From: Pantoea sp. SOD02
GTDB lineage: Bacteria; Pseudomonadota; Gammaproteobacteria; Enterobacterales; Enterobacteriaceae
DNA length: 64,000 nucleotides
Reading direction: 5' to 3'
Assembly (NCBI RefSeq): GCF_024707505.1
Contig: NZ_CP102604.1
Coordinates: 1 to 64,000 of the forward strand
In this document: positions 28,083-38,232 of the stretch, one piece after another
Layout: the number at the start of each line of letters is the position of its first letter
How positions within the stretch are numbered: the stretch's first letter is position 1
Translations under genes and position numbers: made by a program
The notes under the pieces: generated by a model
Told to the model about the DNA's origin: nothing
The model's input: only the letters and a program-made list of their open reading frames with translations
The model's database searches: none

Positions 28083-29357
28083 TTGTTTCGCCAGGAAGCG
28101 GTTGAAAATCACAAAATGAAATGGCGTGGTCGAGCCTTGTTGCTCCCCGGAATCCCTCTTTGGCTCATTGCGGGAGTTTCTCTTTTATTTATTACTCTTT
28201 TTCTGGTGTTTGTTATTACTAGCACTTATACCCGACGGATCAACGTTACTGGAGAAATATCCACTTATCCTCGCGCAGCTAATGTCTATTCCAGCGTTCA
28301 GGGTATTGTGGTCAAGCAGTTCGTTACTGCAGGGCAGTTTATTGAAACGGGCGCACCCATTTATCAAATAGACGTCAGCAAAACTACACGCAGCGGCGTG
28401 GTTAGTGAAAACCAACGCCGGGATATTGATCATCAGCTTGAACGTATTACACAGATGATTAGCCGACTTGAAAGCAGCAAGACAGCCACTCTCGTCATGC
28501 TGGAGAAACAAAAAGAGCAATATGCTGACGCGTTATTACGCTCAACTGACATCCTCCGTCGCGCTCAGGAAGGGATCCGTATTATTAAGGAGAATATGGA
28601 CAACTATCGGAATTATCAGCTCCGGGGATTGGTAAATAAAGATCAACTCACCAACCAAGTGGCACTGTATTACCAACAGCAAAACAATCTCCTTGGACTA
28701 TCAAGCCAGAATGATCAAAATGCGCTGCAAATCACAGCGTTGGAGAGTCAAATATCTACTCAGGCCGCCAGCTTTGACAATCAGATTTACCAGATGGAAC
28801 TGCAGCGTTTTGAACTGCAAAAAGAACAACTCAATATTGATGCCGGTGGAACCATTATTGTGCGAGCGCTGGCTGCCGGCCGTATCGATTCGCTGAGCGT
28901 TACGGTGGGACAGATGGTTAACGCTGGCGACAGTCTGCTGCAAATTCTCCCCCACACTATCGATCATTACACCCTGGTGCTGTGGGTTCCCAATGACGCA
29001 ATCCCTTATCTCACTCTCGGTGATCGGGTCAATATTCGTTATGAAGCCTTCCCTGCGGAGAAATTTGGTCAGTTTGCTGGCACCGTTACCGTTATCTCCA
29101 GAGCACCCGCATCACCGCAGGAAATGCTGACTTATCAGGGCGCTCCACGATCTGCCTTAACTTCCGCGATCCCCTATTACAAGGTCATTGTCAGGCCAGA
29201 TAAGCAGGCTGTTATGTATGGAGGTGAACGTCTGAGTCTGGAGAACGGCATTAAAGCGCAGAGCACGCTGTTCCTTGAAAAAAGGAGGCTATATCAATGG
29301 ATGTTTTCGCCGTTTTACGACATGAAACATAGCGTAATGGGGCCAGTCAATGAGTAG
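28083..29357 (+). CDS. CvaA-like membrane fusion protein of microcin export
   Basis: 424-residue periplasmic adaptor (HlyD family) that links the ABC exporter to TolC. It starts with TTG (AAGGA at 28070-28074, 8 bases upstream). From the first residue ([29 protein letters not shown], shown in two parts: [19 protein letters not shown] and [10 protein letters not shown]) it parallels CvaA. One N-terminal TM helix (about 26-48), a lipoyl-like segment, a long coiled-coil (about 115-250) and a C-terminal barrel domain follow. It overlaps the ABC gene by 8 bases. TolC is not in the window and would come from elsewhere. Confidence 0.93.
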   Translation: MFRQEAVENHKMKWRGRALLLPGIPLWLIAGVSLLFITLFLVFVITSTYTRRINVTGEISTYPRAANVYSSVQGIVVKQFVTAGQFIETGAPIYQIDVSKTTRSGVVSENQRRDIDHQLERITQMISRLESSKTATLVMLEKQKEQYADALLRSTDILRRAQEGIRIIKENMDNYRNYQLRGLVNKDQLTNQVALYYQQQNNLLGLSSQNDQNALQITALESQISTQAASFDNQIYQMELQRFELQKEQLNIDAGGTIIVRALAAGRIDSLSVTVGQMVNAGDSLLQILPHTIDHYTLVLWVPNDAIPYLTLGDRVNIRYEAFPAEKFGQFAGTVTVISRAPASPQEMLTYQGAPRSALTSAIPYYKVIVRPDKQAVMYGGERLSLENGIKAQSTLFLEKRRLYQWMFSPFYDMKHSVMGPVNE

Positions 29358-31452
29358 ATTAACCTGCAAAACGCTGATCGGTCAGCTGGAATTATGGCTG
29401 CGCCATCGTGTCCCAATGATTCATCAAACCGAGTCAGCCGAATGCGGTCTGGCCTGCCTTGCAATGATCTGCGGATATTACGGCAAGAATGTTGATTTGA
29501 TAACGCTGCGACGACAGTTCAACCTGTCGGCTCGCGGCACTACGCTATCGGCACTGACCGGCATTGCTGAGCAGCTAGGACTGAGCACCCGACCGCTATC
29601 ACTCGACATCGACGAATTAGGCGCATTGAAGATACCTTGCATCTTACACTGGGAGTTCAACCATTTTGTCGTGCTGGTGAGCATCCGGCGTAATTGTGTG
29701 GTGCTACACGATCCGGCGCGCGGCCGCCGGACGGTCAGCTTCGCAGAACTGTCGAAAAATTTTAGCGGTGTTGCGCTCGAAGCCTGCCCAGGAAGCACAT
29801 TTATTGCCGACAGCGCCCACAACAAAATCAGTTTACGTACTCTGATCGCTAGCGTGCACGGGCTCAAGACCGTACTCGGCAAAATACTCTGCTTATCATT
29901 AGTGTTCGAGACCATCAATCTTGTGATGCCGGTTGGCACGCAACTGGTGATGGATCACGCCATACCCGCAGGCGATCGGGGCTTACTGACCTTAATCTGT
30001 GCTGGATTGATATTTTTTATCCTGCTGCGAGCTGCAGTCGGTATGGGACGCGCCTGGACCGCGCTGGTTATGGCAACGTTCATCAACGTGCAGTGGCAAT
30101 CCGGCCTGTTCAATCATCTGATACGGCTGCCGCTCGGCTACTTTGAGCGGCGCAAGTTGGGTGATATTCAGTCTCGGTTCACTTCACTGGATACGTTGCG
30201 AAGCACCTTCACTACCAGCATCGTTGGCGGCATTATGGACAGCATCATGGTCATTGGCGTGTTGGTGATGATGGTCCTGTATGGTGGCTGGCTTACCTGG
30301 ATCGTGATGGCGTTTACAACATTTTATGTTCTGCTGCGCCTGGTAACCTACAGGTACTACCGGCAACTTTCTGAAGAGTTATTGGTCAGGGAAGCGCGCG
30401 CCAACTCGTATTTTATGGAAACACTCTACGGAATTGCCGCCGTCAAAATGCAGGGTATGGCTCAGCGCCGGATATCCCACTGGCTGAATCTCGAAATCGA
30501 TTCAATTAATACCGGTATTCGCGTCACCAAAATGGATATGCTATTTGGCGGTATCAGTACTTTTATTGCCGCCTGTGATCAGATTGTGGTTCTGTGGATG
30601 GGGACCATCCTCGTGATCGATAACCAGATAACTATTGGTATGTTTGTCGCATTTGGCGCTTTTCGTGCACAGTTCTCAGACCGTATCGGGTCGCTGACAG
30701 AATTTTTACTGCAGCTACGCATGATGAGTCTGCATAACGAGCGCATTTCCGACATTGCTCTGCACCCGCGGGATAATTATAAACCCGAGCTCTGTTACGA
30801 AGCGAGACTGCAACCAATCGGGCTGACTACATATGAGCTGAGCTACCGCTACGACAGCCAGTCACCGGCAATATTCGATGCGCTAAATATTTCAATCTTA
30901 CCGGGAGAGTGCGTGGCGATTGTCGGCTCATCCGGTTCAGGAAAATCCACGCTGTTGAAGGTTCTGTGCGGTTTGTTTTCTCCCACAAGTGGCTTTGTCG
31001 AAGTGGATGGCGTCGATATCCAGCAAATGGGTATCAACAATTATCACAAGATGATCGCCTGTGTGATGCAGGATGATAAAATTTTTTGCGGTTCTATCCG
31101 GGAGAATATCTGCAGCTTTGCAGATGAAATGGATGACGAATGGATGAAAGAGTGTGCCCAAGCCAGCTATTTGCACGAGGTTATTATGCGTATGCCAATG
31201 GGATATGAAACGCTTATTGGTGAATTAGGTGAAGGGCTGTCTGGCGGGCAAAAGCAGCGGTTATTCATTGCCCGGGCATTATATAAGAAACCAGCGATTC
31301 TTTTTTTAGATGAGGCCACAAGTGCACTGGACAAAAAAAGTGAAGAAATGGTGAATCAGGCAATTAAAAAACTTCGCATTACGCGGGTAATAATCGCACA
31401 CAGAGAAAGCACGATCGCATCGGCTGATCGAGTTATTGCTCTCAAGTCATGA
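29350..31452 (+). CDS. CvaB-like peptidase-containing ABC exporter
   Basis: 700-residue bifunctional exporter that cleaves the double-glycine leader and pumps out the microcin. The N-terminal C39 peptidase has Cys32 ([11 protein letters not shown]), His105 (NHFVVLV) and Asp121 (HDPARG). Six TM helices follow (about 165-430). The nucleotide-binding domain has Walker [10 protein letters not shown], signature [11 protein letters not shown], Walker [10 protein letters not shown] and the H-loop RVIIAHRES. All catalytic residues are intact, so the system looks functional. It is the last gene of the microcin operon; a palindromic repeat pair follows. Confidence 0.95.
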   Translation: MSRLTCKTLIGQLELWLRHRVPMIHQTESAECGLACLAMICGYYGKNVDLITLRRQFNLSARGTTLSALTGIAEQLGLSTRPLSLDIDELGALKIPCILHWEFNHFVVLVSIRRNCVVLHDPARGRRTVSFAELSKNFSGVALEACPGSTFIADSAHNKISLRTLIASVHGLKTVLGKILCLSLVFETINLVMPVGTQLVMDHAIPAGDRGLLTLICAGLIFFILLRAAVGMGRAWTALVMATFINVQWQSGLFNHLIRLPLGYFERRKLGDIQSRFTSLDTLRSTFTTSIVGGIMDSIMVIGVLVMMVLYGGWLTWIVMAFTTFYVLLRLVTYRYYRQLSEELLVREARANSYFMETLYGIAAVKMQGMAQRRISHWLNLEIDSINTGIRVTKMDMLFGGISTFIAACDQIVVLWMGTILVIDNQITIGMFVAFGAFRAQFSDRIGSLTEFLLQLRMMSLHNERISDIALHPRDNYKPELCYEARLQPIGLTTYELSYRYDSQSPAIFDALNISILPGECVAIVGSSGSGKSTLLKVLCGLFSPTSGFVEVDGVDIQQMGINNYHKMIACVMQDDKIFCGSIRENICSFADEMDDEWMKECAQASYLHEVIMRMPMGYETLIGELGEGLSGGQKQRLFIARALYKKPAILFLDEATSALDKKSEEMVNQAIKKLRITRVIIAHRESTIASADRVIALKS

Positions 31453-31474
31453 AGTGTTAATAGCACCAAAATGA

Positions 31475-31533
31475 GGTCGCCATAAATGGCGACCCTACAA
31501 AATCACCCTGTAAGGTCGCCATTTATGGCGACC
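31475..31533. repeat. Paired palindromic intergenic repeat (copies 4 and 5)
   Basis: Copy 4 is GGTCGCCATAAATGGCGACC at 31475-31494 followed by CTAC. Copy 5 is GGTCGCCATTTATGGCGACC at 31514-31533, preceded by GTAA. They form an inverted pair with a 19-base gap between the convergent exporter gene and avtA. Confidence 0.9.
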
Positions 31534-31540
31534 TTGCCTA

Positions 31541-32788
31541 TTAATCGCTAAATGCGGCTTCCAGCTCTTCCGCCAGTATCTGCACCGCGCGCTCAATCTT
31601 CTCCGCATCCGGCACATAGTTCATGCGCATGCATTGATGGGTATGCGGCCATTCATGTTCCAGGCCGGGGAAGAAGAAGTGGCCGGGCACCATCAGCACG
31701 CCGCGCGCCTTCAGGCGCTGATACAGCGTTTCGGTGCTGATCGGCAGATCGCGGAACCACAGCCAGAGGAAAATCGCGCCTTCGGGTTTATGAATCAGGC
31801 AGCGATCCTCTGGCAGATAGCGGCGCAGAATCGCAATCGTCTCGCTCACTTTGGCCTGATAGAACGGCTTAATTACCTCTTCCGACAGACGCAGCAAATC
31901 CCCGCGCACAATCATCTCATTGGCAATAGCAGGACCGATGCTGCCCGGTGCCAGGCTGATAATCCCGTTCATATTGCCAATCGCGGCGATTGTGCTCTCA
32001 TCGGCGACGATAATGCCGCAACGTGCGCCCGGCAGGCCGAGTTTCGACAGGCTCATGCACAGAATGGTATTGGGATTCCATAACGGGCGCGCTTCGCTAA
32101 AGATGATGCCGGGGAACGGCACGCCGTAGGCGTTATCAATCAGCAGCGGTACGCCGTGCTGCTGCGCCAGCGCGTCTAGTTGCAGCAGTTCGTCATCGGT
32201 GATGACGTTGCCGGTTGGGTTGGTTGGGCGCGATACGCAAATCAGGCCAACATCGTCATTCAGCGGCAGATGATCGAAATCGACGTGATATTTGAACTGG
32301 CCTTCCGGCAGCAGCTCAATGTTGGGCTTGGCGGAGACAAACAGATCCTCTTCCAGCCCGGCATCGGCGTAGCCGAGATATTCCGGTGCCAGCGGGAACA
32401 GCACGCGCTTTTTGCTGCCGTCGGCGCGACGTCCGGCAAACAGATTGAAGAGATAGAAGAACGCACTCTGACTGCCGTTGGTCAGCGCGATGTTTTGCGC
32501 GGTTAATGGCCAGCCAAGTTCTTCACGCAGCATCTTCGCCAGCGCATCCAGCAGCAGCGCTTTGCCGCGCGGACCATCGTAGTTGCACAGCGCTTCGCTC
32601 AGTTTGCCATCCTGATGCATCTGCATCAGCAACTGGTTGAAATAGTCATTCATCGCCGGGATCTGCGCCGGATTACCGCCGCCAAGCATGATGGTGCCTG
32701 GCGTGCGCAGGCCTTCACCCATGTCTTCCATCAGACGTGAGATGCCGGAGTGTTGAGTAAATTTGTCGCCGAACTGAGAAAAGGACAT
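31541..32788 (-). CDS. avtA: Valine-pyruvate aminotransferase
   Basis: PLP-dependent fold-type I transaminase of 415 residues that makes alanine and 2-ketoisovalerate from valine and pyruvate, in alanine and branched-chain amino acid metabolism. MLGGGNPAQIPAM near the N-terminus, SRPTNPTGNV and the Schiff-base lysine in MSLSKLGLPGARCG are typical of AvtA. It is convergent with the microcin operon. E. coli has it near the xyl genes. Confidence 0.96.
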   Translation of the reverse strand: MSFSQFGDKFTQHSGISRLMEDMGEGLRTPGTIMLGGGNPAQIPAMNDYFNQLLMQMHQDGKLSEALCNYDGPRGKALLLDALAKMLREELGWPLTAQNIALTNGSQSAFFYLFNLFAGRRADGSKKRVLFPLAPEYLGYADAGLEEDLFVSAKPNIELLPEGQFKYHVDFDHLPLNDDVGLICVSRPTNPTGNVITDDELLQLDALAQQHGVPLLIDNAYGVPFPGIIFSEARPLWNPNTILCMSLSKLGLPGARCGIIVADESTIAAIGNMNGIISLAPGSIGPAIANEMIVRGDLLRLSEEVIKPFYQAKVSETIAILRRYLPEDRCLIHKPEGAIFLWLWFRDLPISTETLYQRLKARGVLMVPGHFFFPGLEHEWPHTHQCMRMNYVPDAEKIERAVQILAEELEAAFSD

Positions 32789-32870
32789 AGGAAGTTAAAA
32801 CGTTGTGAAATCGAATGGGGAACCACCATAGCGCCCGCCGCTGGCAGGCGCAATGGGTAAAGCAGCAAGC

Positions 32871-33845
32871 TTAGCCTTGGATCTGCGGGTTAACGCAGTT
32901 TTTCTCGACTTTACCGCTCAGGGCGGCGATCAGGTTATCTACCGCGTCGCGCGCCATGCCGTAACGGGTTTCATGCGTGGCAGAACCGATGTGCGGCAGC
33001 GCCACTACGTTTGGCAGCGTCAAAATCTCGGCATCGGCAGGCACCGGCTCAACTTCGAACACATCCAGACCGGCAGCGTGGATGGTGCCGTCTTTTAGCG
33101 CCGCAGTCAGCGCCTGCTCATCCACCACCGGACCGCGACCGGCGTTGATCAGAATTGCGCTTGGCTTCATCAACTTGAGCTGCGCCGCGCCAATCATATG
33201 GTGCGTCTGTTCGGTCAGCGGCAGGCTGATGCAGACAAAATCACTCTCTTTCAGCAAGGTTTCCAGATCGCAGGCACGCGCACCAAAGCGCGTTTCCGCT
33301 TCTTCATGCTGACGGCGCGCGTTATAAAGAATATTCATGCCGAAGCCAAAGTGCGCACGCTGCGCCAGCGCCAGGCCGATGCGGCCCATGCCGAGGATGC
33401 CGAGGGTTTTGTGGTGCACATCGATGCCGAAATGATCCGGGCCGATGCTCTTTTTCCACTCGCCGGCTTTCACCCACTTATCCAGCTCGGTCACGCGACG
33501 TGCGGTGCTTAGCACCAGCGCCATCATGGTGTCGGCGACGGTTTCGGTCAGCACGGTTGGCGTATGCATCAGCAACACCTTGCGTTGATTCAGCGCGTCG
33601 ACGTTGAAGTTATCGTAACCCACCGACACGGTGGAGCAGGCGCGCAGCGCGGGCATTTTTGCCAGCAGCTCGCCATCCACTTTGCCGCCAGAGCCGAGCA
33701 AACCTTGCGCCTGTTCGAACTGCGCCGCGTGTTTCTGGATGGTTTCCGGAGAAATGTCATGCACTTCAGTGACGGTGAAATGGGCATCCAGCTTGGTGCG
33801 CAGGTCATCTGGCAGGCTCTTATAAAGAATCACAGCAGGTTTCAT
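32871..33845 (-). CDS. ghrB: Glyoxylate/hydroxypyruvate/2-ketogluconate reductase
   Basis: D-isomer-specific 2-hydroxyacid dehydrogenase of 324 residues. The NAD(P)-binding loop is [16 protein letters not shown]. The catalytic Arg ([10 protein letters not shown]), Glu (LDVFEVEP) and His ([11 protein letters not shown]) are present. It is close to E. coli GhrB, which reduces glyoxylate, hydroxypyruvate and 2-ketogluconate. As the last gene of the kgu operon its main role here is likely 2-ketogluconate (6-phosphate) reduction, the KguD role. Confidence 0.93.
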   Translation of the reverse strand: MKPAVILYKSLPDDLRTKLDAHFTVTEVHDISPETIQKHAAQFEQAQGLLGSGGKVDGELLAKMPALRACSTVSVGYDNFNVDALNQRKVLLMHTPTVLTETVADTMMALVLSTARRVTELDKWVKAGEWKKSIGPDHFGIDVHHKTLGILGMGRIGLALAQRAHFGFGMNILYNARRQHEEAETRFGARACDLETLLKESDFVCISLPLTEQTHHMIGAAQLKLMKPSAILINAGRGPVVDEQALTAALKDGTIHAAGLDVFEVEPVPADAEILTLPNVVALPHIGSATHETRYGMARDAVDNLIAALSGKVEKNCVNPQIQG

Positions 33846-33895
33846 CTTTTGCTCCCTATGAAATGGTGAGGAGGCCTTGAGGCCTCCCGAATTGA

Positions 33896-35179
33896 TTACG
33901 CGTGCTTTGCGCCATGCATCGGCGGCGATGTTTTATTCTGCGCCGGTTTGACGATTAACGTCAGCCAGACCGAGGCCAACAGCGCAGCACCCATGAAAAT
34001 GTAGGAGGCGGCAGGCGAACCGGTCGCGCCATTAAGATAGCCTACAATCCACGATCCGACGAAGGAACCGAGTGCGCCCATGCTGTTGATCAGTGCCATC
34101 GCACCACCGGCGACGTTGCGCGGCAACATCTCAGGAATGATGGCGAAGAACGGACCGTACGGCGCATACATCGCACCACCGGCGATCACCAGCAGCGTAT
34201 ACGACAGCCAGAAGTTGCTGGAACCGACCAGATAGGAACCGAGGAACGCCAGCGCGCCAATCAGCAGCAGCGGCCAGACAAACAATTTACGATTCTGGGT
34301 TTTATCGGAGGCCCACGACACCACGATCATCGCAATGGTCGCCACCAGATACGGCACCGCTGACAGCCAACCGGCTTCCACCATGCCCATCTGCGAACCG
34401 TTACGCAGAATAGACGGCAGCCACAGCACGAAACCGTACACGCCGATGCTCCAGGCAAAATATTGCAGGCACAGCAGGATCACGTTGCGATTACGGAACG
34501 CTTCGCCGTAGTTACGCACCGCTTTAATGCCTTCCTGCTCTTTTTGCAGCTGCGCCTGCAGCGCGGCTTTCTCGCTTTCGCTCATCCATTTGGCCTGGGC
34601 CGGTTTGTCCTGCACCAGGAACCACCAGGCAACCGCCCAGATCACTGCCGGGATGCCTTCGAAGATAAACATCTCGCGCCAGCCAAAGGATTCAATCAGA
34701 TAGCCGGAGACCACCGACATCCACAGCACTGTCACCGGATTACCGAGGATCAGGAAGGTATTGGCGCGCGAACGCTCGGATTTGGTAAACCAGTTGCTGA
34801 TATAGATCAGCATCGCCGGCATCACCGCCGCTTCAACCACGCCGAGCACAAAGCGGATTGCTGCAAGCATCGGGATGTTGCTGACCACGCCGGTCAGCGA
34901 GGCGCAGCCGCCCCATAAAATCAGGCACCAGAAAATCAGCTTCTTCACGCTGCGACGTTCGGCATACAGCGCGCCGGGAATCTGGAAGAAGAAGTAGCCG
35001 AGGAAGAACAGAGCGCCCAGCAGCGATGACATGCCTTTGGTGATGCCGAGATCGTCATTTATCCCTGCGGCAGAGGCGAAGCTGAAGTTCGCCCGGTCCA
35101 GATACGCCAGACTGTAAGTGATAAACACGATGGGCATGATAAACCACCAGCGTTTTGGCGCGATTGTCTGCGATTTCAT
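33896..35179 (-). CDS. kguT: 2-ketogluconate transporter, MFS
   Basis: 427-residue twelve-helix major facilitator of the anion:cation symporter family. The first helix contains [16 protein letters not shown], and a central loop of about 40 residues follows helix 6. It lies between the kguK and ghrB genes, the arrangement of kgu operons for uptake and use of 2-ketogluconate. The ATG at 35179 has AGAGGAG upstream; an in-frame start 10 codons earlier lacks support. Confidence 0.85.
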   Translation of the reverse strand: MKSQTIAPKRWWFIMPIVFITYSLAYLDRANFSFASAAGINDDLGITKGMSSLLGALFFLGYFFFQIPGALYAERRSVKKLIFWCLILWGGCASLTGVVSNIPMLAAIRFVLGVVEAAVMPAMLIYISNWFTKSERSRANTFLILGNPVTVLWMSVVSGYLIESFGWREMFIFEGIPAVIWAVAWWFLVQDKPAQAKWMSESEKAALQAQLQKEQEGIKAVRNYGEAFRNRNVILLCLQYFAWSIGVYGFVLWLPSILRNGSQMGMVEAGWLSAVPYLVATIAMIVVSWASDKTQNRKLFVWPLLLIGALAFLGSYLVGSSNFWLSYTLLVIAGGAMYAPYGPFFAIIPEMLPRNVAGGAMALINSMGALGSFVGSWIVGYLNGATGSPAASYIFMGAALLASVWLTLIVKPAQNKTSPPMHGAKHA

Positions 35180-35273
35180 GGGTGACTCCTCTGGTTGAGG
35201 TGGACGCATTCAGTGGATGCGCCTCGCAATATAGTTGTAGTAGGTACAGATATTTTTTAAATCTTTGTTTGGC

Positions 35274-35297
35274 GGTCGCCATAAATGGCGACCCTAC
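35274..35297. repeat. Palindromic intergenic repeat inside the kgu operon (copy 6)
   Basis: A single copy, GGTCGCCATAAATGGCGACC followed by CTAC, lies in the kguK-kguT gap. Unlike most other copies it lies between genes of one operon, so it may affect read-through or message stability there. Confidence 0.88.
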
Positions 35298-35321
35298 AAA
35301 ACGCATCGACTATCGTGAATA

Positions 35322-36269
35322 TCAATAATCACCCAACGCCGCACGCGTCGGCAGGCCTTCGCTGTCGCCAGCAACCTGAATCGCCAGCGAACCGATTTTA
35401 TTACCGCGCAGAATCGCCTGCGGCAGGGATTTTCCTTCCAGCAACGCGCTGATCAGCCCAACAGCAAAACCGTCGCCGGCACCCACGGTATCGACCACGT
35501 TCTCGACGCGAATCGGTGCGACCTGGCCTTGCTGGCCGTCGGCGGTTTTGTACCAGGCGCCGTCGCCACCGGTTTTGATCACCACCGCTTTCACCCCTTT
35601 ATCGAGGTAAAAATCGGCGATGGCTTCCGGCTGGCGATAGCCGGTAAGAATCAAACCCTCTTTTTCGCCCGGCAGCACCCAATCGGCGTATTCCGCTAAA
35701 TGATTGAGCTGTTTACGCATCTCCTCTTCGCTGCGCCATAACACCGGACGCAGATTGGGATCGAAGGAAATAGTTTTGCCACGCGCGCGCATCTCTTTTG
35801 CTGCATGTTGCGCCAGGGCAAGTGAGCTGTCGGAGATTGCCGCCGCCACGCCGCTTAAATGCAGATGGCGCGCGCTGCCAAAGTAGTCGTCGTTGAAATC
35901 ATCGGGCGACAGATGGCTGGCGGCGGAGCCTTTGCGAAAATATTCCACTTCCGGATCGGAGCCGTCATCAACGCGGGATTTAAGCTGGAAGCCGGTGCGA
36001 TAGCGTGCGTCGGTGGTGACACAGCGGTGATCAACGCCCTCTTTTTCCAGCTGTTGCAGCGTGAAGCGACCAAAGCTGTCGTCGCCGACGCGGCTCACCC
36101 AACCGACCTGCAAACCGAGGCGCGCCAGGCCAATCGCCACGTTGAGTTCGGCACCGGCGATGCGTTTGACGAAGCCTTCCGCTGCGGCGAGATCGCCGGT
36201 TTGCTGGGCGATAAACATCGCCATCGCTTCGCCAATCGTCACCACATCCAGCGTTTTTTGCGTCATCAT
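35322..36269 (-). CDS. kguK: 2-ketogluconate kinase (PfkB family)
   Basis: About 315-residue ribokinase-family sugar kinase. It has the N-terminal GG-type motif TIGEAMAMF, the ATP-binding/anion-hole motif DTVGAGDGFAVGLISALLEG (catalytic Asp in GAGD) and SFDPNLRPVLW. It phosphorylates 2-ketogluconate (or its 3-deoxy analogue) on C6. Two adjacent ATGs (36269, 36266) follow AAGGAG. Next to kguE by 7 bases. KdgK activity (2-keto-3-deoxygluconate) cannot be excluded. Confidence 0.84.
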   Translation of the reverse strand: MMTQKTLDVVTIGEAMAMFIAQQTGDLAAAEGFVKRIAGAELNVAIGLARLGLQVGWVSRVGDDSFGRFTLQQLEKEGVDHRCVTTDARYRTGFQLKSRVDDGSDPEVEYFRKGSAASHLSPDDFNDDYFGSARHLHLSGVAAAISDSSLALAQHAAKEMRARGKTISFDPNLRPVLWRSEEEMRKQLNHLAEYADWVLPGEKEGLILTGYRQPEAIADFYLDKGVKAVVIKTGGDGAWYKTADGQQGQVAPIRVENVVDTVGAGDGFAVGLISALLEGKSLPQAILRGNKIGSLAIQVAGDSEGLPTRAALGDY

Positions 36270-36276
36270 CGGCTCC

Positions 36277-37023
36277 TTACGCTGCACGCAGCAGGTCGAC
36301 GTAATGGCGCGTGACCGCCAGCAAATCCGCGCCTTCCAGCGGGAATTCGATGCCGCGCGGTGCGTCAGTTGGCAGCGCGTTAAGCAGCGAGCGCCAGCTA
36401 TCGTCGGCCTGATCCAGCGCGATAGCGCGGAAGGTAGCGCCGTGCGGCACCGCCGTTTTAACGTGAATATAGCTAACGTAGCGGCTGAGTTGTGCGGCTG
36501 CCTGTAAACCGTCTTCGCCGGTCCACTGCCAGTTGCCCATATCGAAGGTCATATCCAGCGGTAACGCGGCATCGCAGGCCTGATGGAAGAAGCGCAGCAT
36601 CGGCGCCAGTTTGCTGTCCGGGGTTTGATCGTTCTCAACCACCAGCGTCACCGTTGAGGCTTGCAACACAGCGCGCAGCGCGCTGGCATCGAGTTCCACA
36701 AAATGACCGAGCGCCACTTTCAGGCGCTTAGCACCGATTTGTTCAGCTTCCTGCAGGAATTGCGCCAGACGCGGATTCAGCGCGCCATCATCCAGCCACA
36801 ACGCTTCCGGCACGGAATAGCTGGCGCTCAGCTGATGCTGGGAAATCGCATTGCCGAGTGCGTGCAGCAAGCAAAGTTCGTTTTCGTTGAACAGCTCGCG
36901 ACGGATTTCGACGCCATCCGCACCCGCCTGTTTGATCAGCGGCAACAGCGCGGCCTGGCCACCCAATTCCGCTACTTTCTGCGCGCCGTATGCGGCAGTT
37001 ACAACAATAATTTCTGGTTTCAT
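36277..37023 (-). CDS. kguE: KguE sugar-phosphate isomerase/epimerase
   Basis: 248-residue TIM-barrel protein of the xylose isomerase-like superfamily. It starts MKPEIIVVTAAYGAQKV, with GADGVEIRRELFNE and FDMGNWQWTGE as metal-site segments. KguE is part of kgu operons; its exact reaction is not settled. ATG at 37023 follows GGAGAAACGTG. It is the first gene of the kgu operon, with a palindromic operator 50 bases upstream. Confidence 0.85.
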   Translation of the reverse strand: MKPEIIVVTAAYGAQKVAELGGQAALLPLIKQAGADGVEIRRELFNENELCLLHALGNAISQHQLSASYSVPEALWLDDGALNPRLAQFLQEAEQIGAKRLKVALGHFVELDASALRAVLQASTVTLVVENDQTPDSKLAPMLRFFHQACDAALPLDMTFDMGNWQWTGEDGLQAAAQLSRYVSYIHVKTAVPHGATFRAIALDQADDSWRSLLNALPTDAPRGIEFPLEGADLLAVTRHYVDLLRAA

Positions 37024-37072
37024 CACGTTTCTCCGGGCATGACCACATCCCATTCGTTATAAAAAACCTAAA

Positions 37073-37086
37073 TGGAACCGGTTCCA
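37073..37086. promoter_or_regulatory. LacI-type operator upstream of kguE
   Basis: Perfect 14-base palindrome TGGAACCGGTTCCA, the size and CG-centred form of a LacI-family operator, located 50 bases before the kguE ATG and next to the kguR gene. Confidence 0.86.
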
Positions 37087-37148
37087 AAGAGAAGGGGCAG
37101 ACCGTGAAATTATGATCATGCTCACGAAGTGAGCCATAAAAGGGGAAG

Positions 37149-38174
37149 TTAGCGCAGCGGCTGGCTGGAGCCGCGCACGATCAGCTCGCCGGAGAAGAGC
37201 TGTTCGCTGATCGATTGCTCGCTGCCTTCGATGCGTGCAATGACTTGTTCCAGCGCGGCGTAGCCAATCTGCCAGGTGGGCTGTTTTAACGTGGTGATGC
37301 CGACGCCCGCCAGCGCCGCCCATTCCAGTTCGTCAAAGCCCAGCAGGCCAATCGCTTCGCCCCAGCGCAGCTCAAGACGCTGAAGCGCGCGCGCCACTTG
37401 CAAGGTCAGCGCGCCGTTGGCGGCAATCACCGCACAGCGTTTATCTGCATGGCGCTGCTGGAACTCGCGCAGCTGTTTTTCCAGCGCGTCGGGCTGATGA
37501 AGCGCCACTTCGGCATTCTCTGCCGCAATCTGTGGCGCGCTGTTCACCGTGTCGTAGAAGGCGCGCAGACGTTCGCGGCGCGTGTTGACGCTGCCGAGCG
37601 GCTCGCTGAGGAACAGCAGGGCTTGATAGCCGTTATCCAGCAAATGTTGGGTCGCAACAGTGGAAGCTTCAACGTTGTTGAGCCCCACCATATCGCAGGC
37701 GAAATCGGGGATTTTTCGGTCAATCAACACCATCGGCAGCATCGACTGTTGCAGGCGATTGAGGACTTCTTCATGCATGCCCACGGCATTCACCACAATG
37801 CCTTCTACCTGATAGCTGCTCAGCAATTGCAGGTAATGCTGTTCGAGATCGACTTCGTTGTTGGTGTTACACATCAGCAGGGTAAAACCCTGTGCACGAC
37901 ACGCCGCTTCGATGCCGCTCAGCACGTCTACCGAGTAAGGATTGGTAATGTCGGCAATGATCAGGCCGATCAATCGCGTGCGGCCGCGTTTCAGTCCACG
38001 CGCCATCTGGCTGGGACGATAGTTGAGTTCGGCGATGGCCTGTTCGATACGGGCTTTGAGATCGGGCGAGAGCAGATTCACTTCGCCATTCAGATAGCGG
38101 GAAACGCTGGTTTTACCGGTTTTTGCCGTACGGGCAACGTCACTGATTGTGGCTCGTGGCGGCCTGGTTTTCAT
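37149..38174 (-). CDS. kguR: LacI-family regulator of the kgu operon
   Basis: 341-residue repressor with an N-terminal LacI helix-turn-helix (ATISDVARTAKTGKTSVSRYLNGE), hinge helix (YRPSQMARGLKRG) and a periplasmic-binding-protein-like effector domain (LIGLIIADITNPYSVDVL). It lies upstream of kguE on the same strand, and the palindrome TGGAACCGGTTCCA is between them. It therefore likely senses 2-ketogluconate or its phosphate and controls kguEKT-ghrB. The name is by context. Confidence 0.83.
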   Translation of the reverse strand: MKTRPPRATISDVARTAKTGKTSVSRYLNGEVNLLSPDLKARIEQAIAELNYRPSQMARGLKRGRTRLIGLIIADITNPYSVDVLSGIEAACRAQGFTLLMCNTNNEVDLEQHYLQLLSSYQVEGIVVNAVGMHEEVLNRLQQSMLPMVLIDRKIPDFACDMVGLNNVEASTVATQHLLDNGYQALLFLSEPLGSVNTRRERLRAFYDTVNSAPQIAAENAEVALHQPDALEKQLREFQQRHADKRCAVIAANGALTLQVARALQRLELRWGEAIGLLGFDELEWAALAGVGITTLKQPTWQIGYAALEQVIARIEGSEQSISEQLFSGELIVRGSSQPLR

Positions 38175-38232
38175 TGCTTACACCTGCTGAAAAGAAACAG
38201 GCGAAGACTAACACAGCTCGGGCCAGGCGCAA

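Noticed and set aside
35055..35306. 83-residue minus-strand frame across the kguK-kguT gap
   Set aside because: It reads through the palindromic repeat and the start of kguT with no ribosome site.
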